64,000 nt of DNA, from positions 2,976,896 through 3,040,895 of the forward strand of contig NW_020949602.1 of assembly GCF_900497805.2 (NCBI RefSeq), given 5' to 3'. Source of the DNA: Vombatus ursinus (Eukaryota > Chordata > Mammalia > Diprotodontia > Vombatidae). Shown here one piece after another: positions 1-9,119 of this stretch. The notes under the pieces were generated by a model that was given only the letters and a program-made list of their open reading frames with translations, was not told where the DNA came from and did not search any database. Numbering within the stretch: position 1 is the first letter of the stretch; every line of letters starts with the position of its first letter. The position numbers were made by a program, and so were the translations under genes.

Positions 1-47
<47 letters not shown>

Positions 48-448
48 CAGATAAATAGAAAGACATACAGACAGCAAAATAGATAGACAGACAGACATAG
101 ACAGATAGAAAGATATACAGACAGAAAAATAGATAGATAGACAGTTAGACATAGAAAGACAGACAGATAGATAGATAGATAGATAGATAGATATATGGAT
201 AGATAGAAAGATAAATAGATAGATGGATAGGTAGATAGATGGATAGGTAAGTAGGTAAGTAGACAGATTAGATAGCTAGATAAACAGATAAATGATAGAT
301 AGACAGATATAAATAGAAAGACATATAGACAGAAAAATAGATAGACATAGACAGATAGGTAGAAAGACATACAGACAGAAAAATAGGTGAATAAATAGAC
401 ATAGACAGGAAACATAGATTGGTAGATAGAAAGACATACAGACAGATG
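1..448. repeat. GATA/GACA microsatellite with higher-order unit
   Basis: Pure AGAT repeats fill the first 46 bases, then degenerate into AGAC, AAAT and GATG variants. From about 50 on, a longer unit recurs: AGAAAGACATACAGACAG followed by an AAAATAGATAG part and ACATAGACAGATAG (near 58, 108, 316, 360 and 428). The block is therefore a tetranucleotide array that has become a loose minisatellite. The array probably continues left of the window. Confidence 0.95.
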
Positions 449-483
449 TAAACACTATATAAAAATACTTATTCTTTCCTTCT

Positions 484-696
484 TGTGTGACCCTGGGCAG
501 ATCACCTCACCTCTGAATGTTTCAGAACTGTTGGGATCTTTGTTGATGAAAGGCATTTCCACACCAGGATTTTTCCTATACTTTCAGAAGCACAGATCTA
601 TTTTTGTATTCTCCTTAAGTAATGTATGGCTCTGTACTAATGCTTGGGGTACAAAGGCCAAAATAAGGTATTCCCGGCCTTCAAGGAGCAAGCAGT
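484..696 (+). mobile_element. MIR fragment and old LINE-like fragment
   Basis: 484-528 carries the MIR core TGTGTGACCCTGGGCA followed by CACCTC. 628-696 carries a fragment of an abundant old repeat whose consensus I recall as a 'lasting aggcactgtgctaagcactggggatacaaag' type; here the part GGTACAAAGGCCAAAATAA and CCTTCAAGGAGC is visible. I cannot name the second family with certainty (LINE-derived, L2/L3 age). Confidence 0.5.
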
Positions 697-727
697 CCAC
701 TGGGAAATTCCATTATAGCCTATTCCA

Positions 728-934
728 TTATAGAAAGATCACCTTTGGACGGAGGGAACCTGGGTTCTCGTCCCTGCTCCATCCCTAATTGAACTGATGG
801 CTTTGGACAAATCACATCTCATCTCCTTGCCTCAGTTTCCTCCTGCAAAACAGCCTGGGTTGTGGGAGTGGCAAATCATAGGGTCATGGATTTGGAGCTG
901 AAAAGGGATCAGAGGTCACCATGCCCAACCCTCG
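728..934 (+). mobile_element. MIR3-like SINE, then L3-tail fragment
   Basis: 728-862 reads as a sense MIR3: AACCTGGGTTCTCGTCCC, TTTGGACAAATCACATC, CTTGCCTCAGTTTCCTC. 876-934 reads AATCATAGGGTCATGGATTT then GGAGCTGAAAAGGGATCAGAG, the pattern of an antisense L3/MIR3 tail. Both are strongly diverged. Confidence 0.55.
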
Positions 935-1857
935 GGGCCTGTGTTTCTTCACAAATAAAATGAGAGAGTTGGACAGTGTTGGGGGAAGCAGGTGACCTGA
1001 GTTTATGTACATGGCAAGTGACAACTGATTTCAAAATTTCCTTCCAGTTGGAACATTCTGTGATTCTATAAAAAGGCCAAATGGTTCACCCAGAGCCTCG
1101 TTCAAGGTGCCCGCACACTTTAGCAGCTTTCCATAAACAGGCCACGCTAGGCATTGGTGGTCACCTGCTCACCCCAGCGCTGGATTCCGGTGTTCTCACA
1201 CCCAGCAGACAGCAGCAGCCATGGGAATGATTTCTTGAATAGTTTTTGTTTGGTCTAGGACACAGACTGTAATGAGTCCATTAATTCTTTTCCCTCCTGC
1301 TTGTCACCTTCCCGTAGTGGAAACCCACTCCCCTAGGCACAAAGGAGCACTGTTCAGGCCAGAGCTGAGCCACCTCAGGCAGCCCAGAGCAGCCCGGGTT
1401 TCTCACTACCTCAGTGTGGCTCAACTGCCCTCTCTCAGCTGGACTCCCACCAAGCAGGTCCGACCTCCAGGAGCCTGGTCTGGGTCTCACTCAGGACCCG
1501 TTTGAGAAGCGTCCTTCTCTGCTTTGTCAACAGCGAGACCAGCTTGGGGAAAAGGAGGCCTGAAAACAGCAAAGCAAAGACAGAATTCTCTGTGTGCCAG
1601 ATTCCTGCTTAGAGGTGACATAAAACTAGTCAAGGGCCCTACCTCCCCTCAAGACCACCCCCCTCTTTTACAACATTCCAGCTTCAGAAACCTCTTTTTC
1701 ATTTTTGCTGTTATTTTCCCACTGACCTCCACGGGCAGGAATGAACACGACTATTTATATTATTTTTTTTTTTAAGTAAAAACCCTCACTCATCTGAAAT
1801 TCAAATAAAAGCTCAAAATTAGTCTTTTGAGGTACACTTTTGAGTCCAAGGTTACAA
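935..1857. other. Mostly unassigned DNA
   Basis: About 0.9 kb with no clear repeat apart from a short MIR3/L3-like tail near 1040-1075 (CCTTCCAGTTGGAACATTCTG) and a T11 run near 1762. Open frames of 60-83 aa exist on both strands at 1272-1775. None has a recognisable domain, and the frames overlap on opposite strands, so I call no gene. The 1290-1510 part is relatively GC-rich. Confidence 0.5.
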
Positions 1858-1859
1858 TA

Positions 1860-2015
1860 AGGTGACAGGTGGTGTAGTGGAAAGGACACTGAACAGGAAA
1901 TTAGGAGACAGGGTGGGCTTTCCTCCCAGCTCTGCTCCTTGGTAAACATAATGTTGGAAAGACCAGTTCCCCTTTGTAGGCCTCAATTTACCTATCTGTA
2001 AGAATAAAGGATTCC
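1860..2015 (+). mobile_element. MIR3 SINE, host of a younger SINE
   Basis: Sense MIR3: GGTGGTGTAGTGGAAAGGAC head, then GCCTCAATTTACCTATCTGT. Its 3-prime side is interrupted at 2016 by a poly(A) SINE; the target sequence AGAATAAAGGATTCC (2001-2015) is repeated after that SINE. Confidence 0.75.
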
Positions 2016-2168
2016 AGGGGCAACTAGGTGGCACAGTGTACAGAGCACCGTCCCTGAAGTCAGGAGGACCTGAGTTCAAATCCAGCCTCAGACCAAACAC
2101 TTGACATTTACTAGCTGTGTGACCCTGGGCAAGTCACTTACCTCCCAACTGCCTAAAAAAAAGAAAAA
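2016..2168 (+). mobile_element. Poly(A)-tailed tRNA-like SINE (WSINE1-like) with TSD
   Basis: Starts GGGGCAACTAGGTGGCACAG, has the box-B-like GAGTTCAAATCCAGCC and the MIR-type core TGTGTGACCCTGGGCAAGTC, and ends in an A-rich tail. It is flanked by 15-bp direct repeats, AGAATAAAGGATTCC at 2001-2015 and AGAATAAGGGATTCC at 2169-2183 (one difference). The tail and TSD fit L1-driven retroposition. The family name is by recognition only. Confidence 0.85.
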
Positions 2169-2251
2169 AGAATAAGGGATTCCCTGGGCAGTCATTCCTC
2201 ATTGGAGCAGCTTTAATTGGGAGGGAGTTGCTTTTTTTTCTGATGTTAAAC

Positions 2252-2468
2252 TTACACAATGATAATAATAGCTAACATTTACATAGTGCTGTAAGGGGGC
2301 AAAGTGAGGTAGGTGCTGTTTTATCCCCATTCTACAGAAGAGGAGACAGAGGCCAACAGAAGTTAAGTGACTTGCTCAGCTAGGACATGTCTGAGGCGGG
2401 ATTTGAACTCAGGTCCATCCTCTTTTCCAAGTCCAGCATCCTATGTGCTGCACCACTTATCTGCCTCT
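2252..2468 (-). mobile_element. MIR-type CORE-SINE, antisense
   Basis: Reads AATAATAGCTAACATTTACA, then GAGGTAGGTGCTGTT, ATCCCCATTCTACAGA, AAGTGACTTGCTCAG, GGATTTGAACTCAGGTC and a final TGCTGCACCACTTATCTGCC: a near full-length reverse-oriented tRNA-derived CORE-SINE of the MIR superfamily. Confidence 0.85.
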
Positions 2469-2547
2469 AAATCTGCCTCTCCATATCTTCCCATTGCTCC
2501 TACTTCTTCCCTTTTCTGTGATAAACATATGGTTCCTTCAGCTTCTC

Positions 2548-2695
2548 CTATGTGACTCTCAGTCTGTAAAATGGGTATGAAAATGAAACCTACCTTGTAG
2601 GGTGTTGTGAGGATTAGATGAGATAAAATATGTAAAGTGCTTTACAAACTTTAAATGCCATATAAATCCCAGACATTATTATTATCATATGGTAT
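2548..2695 (+). mobile_element. MIR 3-prime half
   Basis: TCTGTAAAATGGGTATGAAA, ACCTTGTAGGGTGTTGTGAG, GATGAGATAAAATATGTAAA, GTGCTTTACAAACTTTAAAT and TATTATTATCAT form the 3-prime part of a sense MIR. It lies directly before an antisense Mar1 copy. Confidence 0.8.
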
Positions 2696-2697
2696 TA

Positions 2698-2955
2698 TTG
2701 TTGTTGTAGATCAGTCATTTTTCAGTCATGTCTGACGCTTTATGACCTCATCTGGGGTTTTCTTGGCAGAGGCACTGGAGGGGTTTGCCATTTCCTTCTC
2801 CAGCTGATTTTACAGAGGAGGAAACTGAGGTAAATGGGGTAAAATGACTTGCCCAGGGTCACATAGTAAGTGTCTGAGGCTGGATTTAACTCATGAAGAT
2901 GAGTCTCCCTGATTCCACACCTAGTGCTCTAACCACTGTGCTATCTAGCCGCCCT
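2698..2955 (-). mobile_element. Mar1-type SINE with Bov-B/RTE tail, antisense
   Basis: From the left (the element's 3-prime end): TTTTCAGTCATGTCTGACGC, GGGGTTTTCTTGGCAGAG, TTGCCATTTCCTTCTCCAGC, then GTGTCTGAGGCTGG and a final GTGCTATCTAGCCGCC. Read in reverse, the tail AGTCAGACATGACTGAAAA is the 3-prime end shared with Bov-B/RTE LINEs, so RTE machinery probably moved it. Near full length. Confidence 0.88.
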
Positions 2956-3345
2956 GTTATATGTGCTATCACTTTTCTATGTTTTTCCTAAAATGCCATG
3001 GCCAGCATTGAACTTTATACTCCAGTCATGTGGTCTTAACAGTGCTGAAGGCAGCAGGACTTTGGCCTCCTAAATTCTGGCCTCTAGGCATCTCTCAATG
3101 CAAGTTAAGTGCCCATTAACCTTTGTGGGGCTGCTGTGTTGCATTATTGTGTAATGTAAAAATCTCCAGATCTATTTCACAAAAACCATTGTGCAGCCAA
3201 GCCTCCCACTCATCATATTTATGTTATTATTATTAGTTTTAATCTAAGAACTAGTCTTCATATTTAGCCCTATTTAGGGTAATCCTATTGGGTTCAGACC
3301 CTATTCATATGACATGGAACCCCAAAATTCATAGAAAAATGTTTA
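2956..3345. other. Unassigned DNA
   Basis: No repeat or gene signal that I recognise; one short (TTA)n stretch near 3223. Base composition is AT-leaning. Confidence 0.4.
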
Positions 3346-3352
3346 CCTAGAG

Positions 3353-3540
3353 CAGACCTTCTTAACCTAGGACCCACAAACCTTTAAAAAAAATATATTG
3401 ATAACTATATTCCAATGTAATTAGTTTCCTCTGTAATCATATGTATTTAATTTTGTTCACTTAAAAATGTGATTCTGAGGAAGAAGGTGTAGCCTTCACC
3501 AGACTCCTGAAAGGGATCATGACACACAAGGAAGGTAGAG
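3353..3540 (+). mobile_element. hAT-type (Charlie-like) nonautonomous element
   Basis: Begins with the TIR-like AGACCTTCTTAACCTAGGAC, then TATATTGATAACTATATTCC and GTGATTCTGAGGAAGAAGGT with TTCACCAGACTCCTGAAAGG. The same order is seen at 58,110 and, reversed, at 53,365, so this is a dispersed family. The 3-prime TIR is degraded or missing. Confidence 0.65.
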
Positions 3541-3835
3541 CTCCCCTGGCCCATAGCATAAGGCATTGCCCATGAGGACTGAACTGGACAAAATGGGGAA
3601 GTGGGGTCTGAAACTGTCCCAGCTGTTACCAAAATGAGGGAACTGATCACCTGGATGGACGAAGCCCAAAAAACCAAACAGGGCAAGGGCTGACATGTGG
3701 GAGAAGGATACCAAGGCCGAAGTCTTCCTTTGCCTTAGGTATGACTATCTGTAGCATAAGCTTCTACCCCACCCCACCCCACTTTCCTCAAGGACCAGAC
3801 ATTTCTAGTAATTCTAGGTCTGATTCTCCCAATAC
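3541..3835. other. Unassigned DNA
   Basis: No repeat is clear except a short ACCCC run at 3765-3782. Two overlapping antisense frames of 65 and 79 aa cover 3447-3714, but the left part of both lies in the hAT element, so I do not call a gene. Confidence 0.4.
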
Positions 3836-3837
3836 CT

Positions 3838-3955
3838 CTTTAGTACCTGCTTTGTCAAGACCTCGTACTGGGCTCTGTAAGAGTCAGTGATGAGGAAAAC
3901 ATGGTCCCTGGCCTCAAGGAGCTTACAATCTAATAGGGGCAGAGAAAAGCTGAAT
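3838..3955 (+). mobile_element. Old LINE-like repeat fragment
   Basis: GTACTGGGCTCTGTAAGAG, ATGGTCCCTGGCCTCAAGGA and GCTTACAATCTAATAGGGG match the abundant old repeat seen also at 10,860, 14,823, 21,405, 28,070, 37,900, 39,800, 41,966, 42,976, 55,760, 59,820 and 60,860. The family is not named with certainty; age is like L2/L3. Confidence 0.6.
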
Positions 3956-4077
3956 GTGATTAAATACAGTACCAGGAAGACTCTCCATATCATGAGAAAG
4001 ATCCAAGAAGATGGTGTGGGCAGTACTTATGGATTTTACGGGACGACTAAGTCCAGATCTTTGAGAGTTAGAGCATT

Positions 4078-4510
4078 GGGCTGAATCTAACAAGATGGAG
4101 CTCAATAAGAATGAATCTAAATCCTTACACTGGGGTCCCCCCAAATCCTCCTTCCTTGGAGGTTTCCTAGCGCAGAGACTGGATGACCTCTTGCCTGGCA
4201 AGTTACAGGGGGCATACATTTCATATATGGGTCAGACTAGAGGGCTGCTAAACTTCCTTCCAATTCTCAGATTCCGATATACTATAATTCTGACATCTAC
4301 TCCATGAAAGCCAGGGAAGGAAAGGTCAGGGAAACAAGAGTCAAAGAACAGTTTGAAAAAGAGCTGAGGGTTTTAGTGGACTTCAGGCACACTGTGAGAA
4401 AACAGTGCAATATGGCAAACATTGAGATAGGCATGACTTCCAGGAAGTCTTTCTTTACTCTGCCCTCATAAAACCACATTAGGAATAGGGTGTTCTGTTA
4501 TGGGTGCCTT
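4078..4510 (+). mobile_element. L3/CR1-clade LINE fragments
   Basis: 4078-4290 has AAGATGGAGCTCAATAAGAA, GACTGGATGACCTCTTG, and the tail GGGTCAGACTAGAGG with CTTCCTTCCAATTCTCAGAT. 4345-4510 has GAAAAAGAGCTGAGGGTTTT, CAGTGCAATATGGCAAACA, TACTCTGCCCTCATAAAACC and GGGTGTTCTGTTATGGGTGC. These are pieces of the same L3-like 3-prime region, in an order that implies two copies or a rearrangement, because the tail comes first. Confidence 0.65.
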
Positions 4511-4529
4511 GTTGTTAAAAGGAGAAAGA

Positions 4530-4787
4530 AAGGGAGCAAACATTTGTTAAATGCCTACTATATGCCATGCACTGTGCTAAGTGCTTTACAAATATTACTT
4601 CTTTTGATACTCACAACTTTGGAGGTAGGTGCTATTATTATCCCAATCTGTATTTGAGGAAACTGAGGCAGACAAAAGTTGAGTGACTTACCCAGGGACA
4701 CACAACTAGGAAAGTGTCTGAGGCTGAATTTTAACTTGGGTTTTCCTGACTTCAAGTCCAACATTCTATCCACTGCACCACCTAGAC
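4530..4787 (-). mobile_element. MIR-type CORE-SINE, antisense
   Basis: TTTGTTAAATGCCTACTATA, GTGCTAAGTGCTTTACAAAT, GGAGGTAGGTGCTATTATTA, GAAACTGAGGCAGACAAAAG, GTGACTTACCCAGGGACACA and ATTCTATCCACTGCACCACC: a full-length antisense copy. Confidence 0.88.
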
Positions 4788-4984
4788 CAGTTACGTCAAA
4801 CATAATAAGCCACTGTAAACCATACAGAAGGATCCTTGTGGGTCACATATTGATTTAGAAAACCACATATTAACATTATCTATATTCTGTTGTATTTTAG
4901 CTATTTTATTGACTATTTCCCAGTTACATTTTAGTCTGGTTTGGGGCACATTTAGAGTATTGCCAGATGTGAGTTAGATACCTG
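4788..4984. mobile_element. hAT-like MITE with degraded TIRs
   Basis: Left end CAGTTACGTCAAACATAAT and right end GTGAGTTAGATACCTG are imperfect inverted copies of a CAGGGGTGTCAAACTC-type hAT terminus. The interior has TTATTGACTATTTCCCAG and TTACATTTTAGTCTGGTTTG, as in a dispersed family I recall. No convincing 8-bp TSD was found. It abuts the MIR to its left. Confidence 0.5.
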
Positions 4985-5009
4985 TTACTCATGGGTCTGG
5001 ATCCAATAA

Positions 5010-5206
5010 TATTGGGTTGTTTTAAGGATCAGATGATATGATGCATATAAAGTACTTTGTTGACCTTTAAGTATAATATGAATGCTAGCTATAATATCAT
5101 CATCACCATCAATAATAATAATAATAACATTGTATTGTGTTATATTATGTTATGTTATGTCATGTTATATCATGTCATGTCATGTCATGTCATGTTATGC
5201 TATTAT
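5010..5206 (+). repeat. MIR tail running into ATT and CATGT simple repeats
   Basis: 5010-5095 is a MIR 3-prime end (TTTTAAGGATCAGATGATAT, GAATGCTAGCTATAATATC). It passes into CAT/AAT triplets (5096-5128) and a pentamer run of TGTTA then TCATG units (5138-5198). The microsatellite appears to have grown from the MIR's own ATT-rich tail. Confidence 0.75.
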
Positions 5207-5445
5207 AGGAGAGAACATCCAGAGGAAGGTAACTAGCCTTGAGTCTGTGTCATATGAGGATTGGTTGAAGAAACTGAATATGCTCACCCCAAAAAAGAAG
5301 ACTTAGGACCACCATGACAGGGGTGTTCCGTTTTTTGATGGACCATAGAATGAAAGAAAGATTATACTTATTCTCTTTGGCACCAGAAGGCAGAACCAGT
5401 AGAAATCAGTGGAAGTTCCAAGTAGCAAGTTTAGTCTGGAGCTTA
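5207..5445 (+). mobile_element. L3/CR1-clade LINE fragment
   Basis: CATCCAGAGGAAGGTAACTA, CATATGAGGATTGGTTGAAG, GAAACTGAATATGCTCA, CCAGAAGGCAGAACCAGTAG and AATCAGTGGAAGTTCCAAGT follow the L3 3-prime order. Confidence 0.65.
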
Positions 5446-5534
5446 TTGGTATATTTTAAATGAGATGCCCAGAGCAGCCAGTGCCCCATATGCCATCTTA
5501 CAGAAACACTATCACCATCTTATTCCTTGAAGCT

Positions 5535-6115
5535 AGGCTCCTCTCATTGAAGTCCAAATTTAAATGAGCTATTTTGGCTGACACCCTTCGTTGAGCTTTT
5601 GATCCTTTAAAACCTTCAGATCTGTTTTTAGACAAACTGCTATCAGATCGTACCATGCTTACAAAACACATTTTTGAACACTAGTCAACCAATGCTCATT
5701 TATTAAATGTTCACATTTTACGTTTCTCCATCAAATGTCATCATCATTGATTGATCCCAAAGATTTATCGTGCCATGATCTTTTTGGATAATGTCTCTGC
5801 CATTCAGTTCACTCTGTCTCCCTATTCCATGTCATCTATAGATTAGATAAGCAGATCATCCATGTCGGCTTCTATCCAAAACTTTGATTAAAAGGTTTTC
5901 TCTACAACTTTGGGATGCTGAGGATGGATGTCTAACTAAGATGGAGGATCTGAAAGGGTAGAAAGGACCTATCCTCAATCCATTTTCATCACTTTTGTCT
6001 CTTTGTTCACCGAGGCTGTCACTTTCACATAGCCACTGACTGTGAAATTGGACAGATGCTAAACACAGAGGTCCAGACTGGGCCCTGGAGTGAGATGCCT
6101 TATATTTCTTATGGG
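5535..6115 (-). mobile_element. L3/CR1-clade LINE fragment, antisense
   Basis: TTCGTTGAGCTTTTGATCC, TTTTTAGACAAACTGCTATC, GATCTTTTTGGATAATGTCT, CCATGTCATCTATAGATTAG, ATCATCCATGTCGGCTTC and CAGACTGGGCCCTGGAGTG follow the reverse order of the L3 region upstream of its tail. Strongly diverged; the right edge is uncertain. Confidence 0.55.
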
Positions 6116-6890
6116 CACATTTTGATCCCCCCCACCTTTTTAAGAGTGGAACCCATAATCCAAGAGAACAAGACATTCCCTTCCTTGAAGCAGCCCCAGT
6201 CATTAAAAAGATGAAGCGATAATATTTTGGTTTGAGAGCCAAAGTCAATCCACAAAATATGTAGATACATCAGTCCCAAAAGATTAATCCCAGGGGCCAG
6301 ATTGGTGTCGAACAGTATTTCCCTTTTCTGTGCACTTCAGCCAGACTAATTCATCTTTCTTCAAACCTGTTACTCTGAGACATGCCAGTCTTCTCTAATT
6401 TTCCCGACAACCACAATTTATTGAGGAGGGTTGTTTTTGCAGCCATAAAATCCGTGGAGCAGAAGAACCTCCTAAATGTGCCAAAGGGAAACAGGTCCCA
6501 GGGCTTCCAGGGGTCACCTTGGTCCCACCTCAAGTTCACTCTGGCTCATCCTGTTCTGTTTCTTATAAAATTGAGAGAGCCCCTTCTTTTCCTATGAAGT
6601 ATAGCTTGAGGGAAGCTGGTGGAACATGAGAGATTTGTCCCATGGCCATGATAATTTAAAGGAAAATAACACTTCAGATGTTTGATCAATTTAGTGTCCA
6701 ATTAGAACATCAGAGGACTGACGAGGAAGTGAGCTCTGGATTCTTGGCATAGAGATGGGGCACTGTAGGAGAGAAATGAGGCAAACATTGTCAAATGTGG
6801 CCAATTCACTGGTTTATTTTGTGTAACTATCCTTTTTCTGTTACAAGGCAGGGTTCCCTTGAAGTCAATGAGAAGTGATAGTACCGGGGC
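6116..6890. other. Repeat-poor block
   Basis: About 775 bp without a recognised repeat. The part 6240-6560 contains two TAATCC/GATTAA-like strings (AAGATTAATCCCAGGGG) and a short, even composition; it could be a conserved non-coding element, but this is only inferred from lack of repeats. Frames of 62 and 71 aa here overlap on opposite strands. Confidence 0.35.
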
Positions 6891-6893
6891 TCT

Positions 6894-6895
6894 CT

Positions 6896-6965
<70 letters not shown>

Positions 6966-7046
6966 GTGTGTGTGTGTGTGTGTGTGTGTCTGACTCCCTC
7001 TCTCTGTCTTTCTCTGACTCTCTGTCTCTGTGTCTCTCTCTCTCTC

Positions 7047-7086
<40 letters not shown>
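6894..7086. repeat. (TC)n / (TG)n compound microsatellite
   Basis: A TC run (6896-6960) is followed by TG (6964-6989), a second CT-rich tract (6990-7047) and a second TG run (7048-7085). The arrangement TC-TG-TC-TG looks like a duplication of a compound array. Confidence 0.97.
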
Positions 7087-7087
<1 letters not shown>

Positions 7088-7454
7088 TTTAGAAAAGCAC
7101 CAGTAAAACATAAATGGAAAGATAAAATACAGGCAATAAATATAATAATGGTGAAAGCTGGCCCTTGAGGAAAATTTTTAAAAATGCTTTTCCCTCTCTT
7201 CTTTGCAAAGGTGAGGGCCTATGGATGTAGAATGTTTTTCTGCTGCCAGATTTCGTTATTGTTGGTTAGTTTTATAGAACTACTTTTTTTCTCTTTATTT
7301 TGCTATATTTGCTGTGGGAAAGACTATTGGGAAAATGAAAGAAAAGGGACATATTTAGAAATTTCCATAAATCAAAACATAAAAAAATTTAAACATTTAT
7401 ATTTTTGAAAAACAGGAAAAATAGTTTGTTTATTGTTTACGAAATGTTTTTCCT
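7087..7454. other. Unassigned AT-rich DNA
   Basis: No repeat family is clear. Short A and T runs break up the frames. Confidence 0.4.
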
Positions 7455-7560
7455 CTTGTCAATTCTGTGAGGTAGGGGTTCGTCCATTTTACCGGCTAGA
7501 AAACTGAGGCCTAGGAGACATTAAGCAACCTCCCCAATATCACAAACAAAATATAGCAGA
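7455..7560 (-). mobile_element. MIR-like fragment, antisense
   Basis: TCTGTGAGGTAGGGGTTCG, CATTTTACCGGCTAGAAAAC, TGAGGCCTAGGAGACATTAA and CAACCTCCCCAATATCACAA. Confidence 0.6.
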
Positions 7561-7872
7561 ATCATAGAAACTCAGCATTGGAAGGGAAACCAGCCAAGTA
7601 CAATCCAACTAATGCCTGGACAACATTCCCGTATAAAATGAATGCTAAACACCAAACGACCTAAGGCATGATCCTATGTGGTCACTTAGGTGGAAAGCCC
7701 TGGCGAGCAGCCTTCCAGCCTTGAAGAGCCCAGTGAATGGAAACCCACCAAGGCAGTTCCTGACACTTTGGAACTGCTCTGATGCCCCAGGGAGGTCTGC
7801 CTTACCTCGTGCTTGAAGGTTAGGTTCGCCTCTCTCTTCCATCCATCGATTCTGGTTCTGGAACTTCGTTTA
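7561..7872 (-). mobile_element. L3/CR1-clade LINE 3-prime end, antisense
   Basis: AGAATCATAGAAACTCAGCA with TGGAAGGGAAACCAGCC starts the reversed tail; AATCCAACTAATGCCTGGAC, CCAAGGCAGTTCCTGACACT, TTGGAACTGCTCTGATG and CTGGTTCTGGAACTTCG follow in L3 antisense order. Confidence 0.68.
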
Positions 7873-7979
7873 GGCTCACCCCCTTCTCCCCTGGTGGCTT
7901 CTTCCTGGAGCTGTATTCAGTGGATGGGCCCAGTCTGGATTTCATTCCCCTGCCAACCGGCCCCCGAGTCGGATACATG

Positions 7980-8215
7980 CAGTGCCTACTATACAATAAG
8001 CACTTAATAAATGTTGTTTCCTTCTTCCCTCCCTCCTTCTTTCATCTGCTTTCCAGGTCTAAATCTGTGGCCCCTGATTTTCATCTGCTAAATGGAGGTA
8101 AGCGTACCTGGAATACCTCCATCCCTGGATTATGGAGAGCTTCAAAGGAGGTGACATATACTGAAGGCAAATGTTAAATTGTTCTTGAAATGCCAATTAT
8201 CATGAACTATTATTT
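7980..8215 (+). mobile_element. L2 tail then MIR 3-prime fragment
   Basis: 7980-8018: AGTGCCTACTATACAATAAG and CACTTAATAAATGTTG, an L2-like end. 8075-8215: TTTTCATCTGCTAAATGGAG, TACCTGGAATACCTCCATCC and AACTATTATTTTTTTTATTT, probably the 3-prime half of a MIR. Confidence 0.5.
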
Positions 8216-8499
8216 TTTTTATTTTCTCCAATCCAGCAGAGGTCTATGTACCCAGTGCGTGTCTGATAAAGATTTTATAAATGAGTGCTGACTACTTGCT
8301 ATATTAGGATTTCAAAAGAAATCATCTCTTAACGTTGCCATGGGTGCCCAGAGAGCCAAGCAGGGCATTTTGCAGGTTCTTAATCTCCACAAGAAGATGT
8401 TATTAGGGAGGCCATGGCCATTCAGGAGCAAAGATACACGTACACCTGGTTTTCCCTAGTTTTTCCCCCTTCTACCCTTCACTTGAAGAGATGGTGGAG

Positions 8500-8742
8500 C
8501 ATAGAGGAAAGGGACCCAGGCTTGAAGACAGAAGACTAATTAACTATACAGTGGAAAAAGTGGTGGATTTTGAGGAAGGGGACATGGGTTCAAATCCCAG
8601 CTTGGCAACTTCCTACCTTTGTGAATTTCAAGTCATTTAACCTGTCTAAGCCTCAGTTTTCTCCTTTGTAAATTGATCTGGTCAGATTATGTAACCTCTA
8701 AAACGCCGTCAGCTCTAGACTTATTATCCTATCACTTCATGG
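8500..8742 (+). mobile_element. MIR3-like SINE
   Basis: GACATGGGTTCAAATCCCAG, CTTTGTGAATTTCAAGTCAT, TAAGCCTCAGTTTTCTCC and TGTAACCTCTAAAACGCCGT form a sense MIR3. A short MIR-like head at 8490-8538 precedes it. Confidence 0.7.
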
Positions 8743-9119
8743 TGGTTCTCATTTAGTGATTCATCAACCCTGGGTCCAAGGGGTTCACAATAAAAAAAAA
8801 ATCTTTGATGGCACCGTATGCAGTAAATAATTACAGAATATTGACTCAGATTCTTAAAATCAAGTCAAAGGCTGAGATTTAATCTGACCCCCGGCTCAGA
8901 TTCAATCGAGCCCGCTTGTCAATATGAGCGTCACAAATATGCAGATTCCTTAAGAGTGGCCAATATGGTAAATCTTTAATAAACCTTGTCTTTGGCTGAA
9001 AAAAAAATAATTACAAAATATTGTGAATGGTATATTCAGTTATCCAGGGGATTCACAACATTTTGCTATTGTTGTTGTTTGTTGAAAGGGGATCACTGAA
9101 CAAAAAGCATTGAGAACCA
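8741..9119 (+). mobile_element. hAT-like element, split by a retrocopy
   Basis: Left GGTGGTTCTCATTTAGTGAT and right GCATTGAGAACCAAG are inverted, hAT-like (GGTTCTCA) ends. TCCAAGGGGTTCACAATAAA on the left and AAAGGGGATCACTGAACAAA on the right are its interior. It is interrupted at 8844-9005 by a retroposed segment. No convincing 8-bp TSD of the hAT element itself is visible. Confidence 0.6.
8826..9023 (+). mobile_element. Short poly(A) retrocopy with 18-bp TSD
   Basis: AATAATTACAGAATATTG (8826-8843) recurs as AATAATTACAAAATATTG (9006-9023), one difference. The 162 bases between (8844-9005) end in an A run preceded by an AATAAA signal at 8978-8983, 15 bases before the tail. This is the mark of L1-driven insertion of a polyadenylated transcript end. 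I do not recognise the source. It could be a host mRNA 3-prime end or the end of an LTR-derived transcript (a fossil); the sequence does not decide. Confidence 0.8.

Noticed and set aside
1-448. CRISPR-like array with spacers
   Set aside because: The recurring ACATACAGACAG units are not separated by unique spacers of constant length; it is a degenerate tetranucleotide array in a vertebrate genome.
5082-5306. 74-aa frame with Cys/Tyr/Val repeats
   Set aside because: It reads through the ATT and CATGT simple repeats and into an L3 fragment.
6875-7168. 97-aa frame over (TC)n/(TG)n
   Set aside because: It is a translation of the compound microsatellite.
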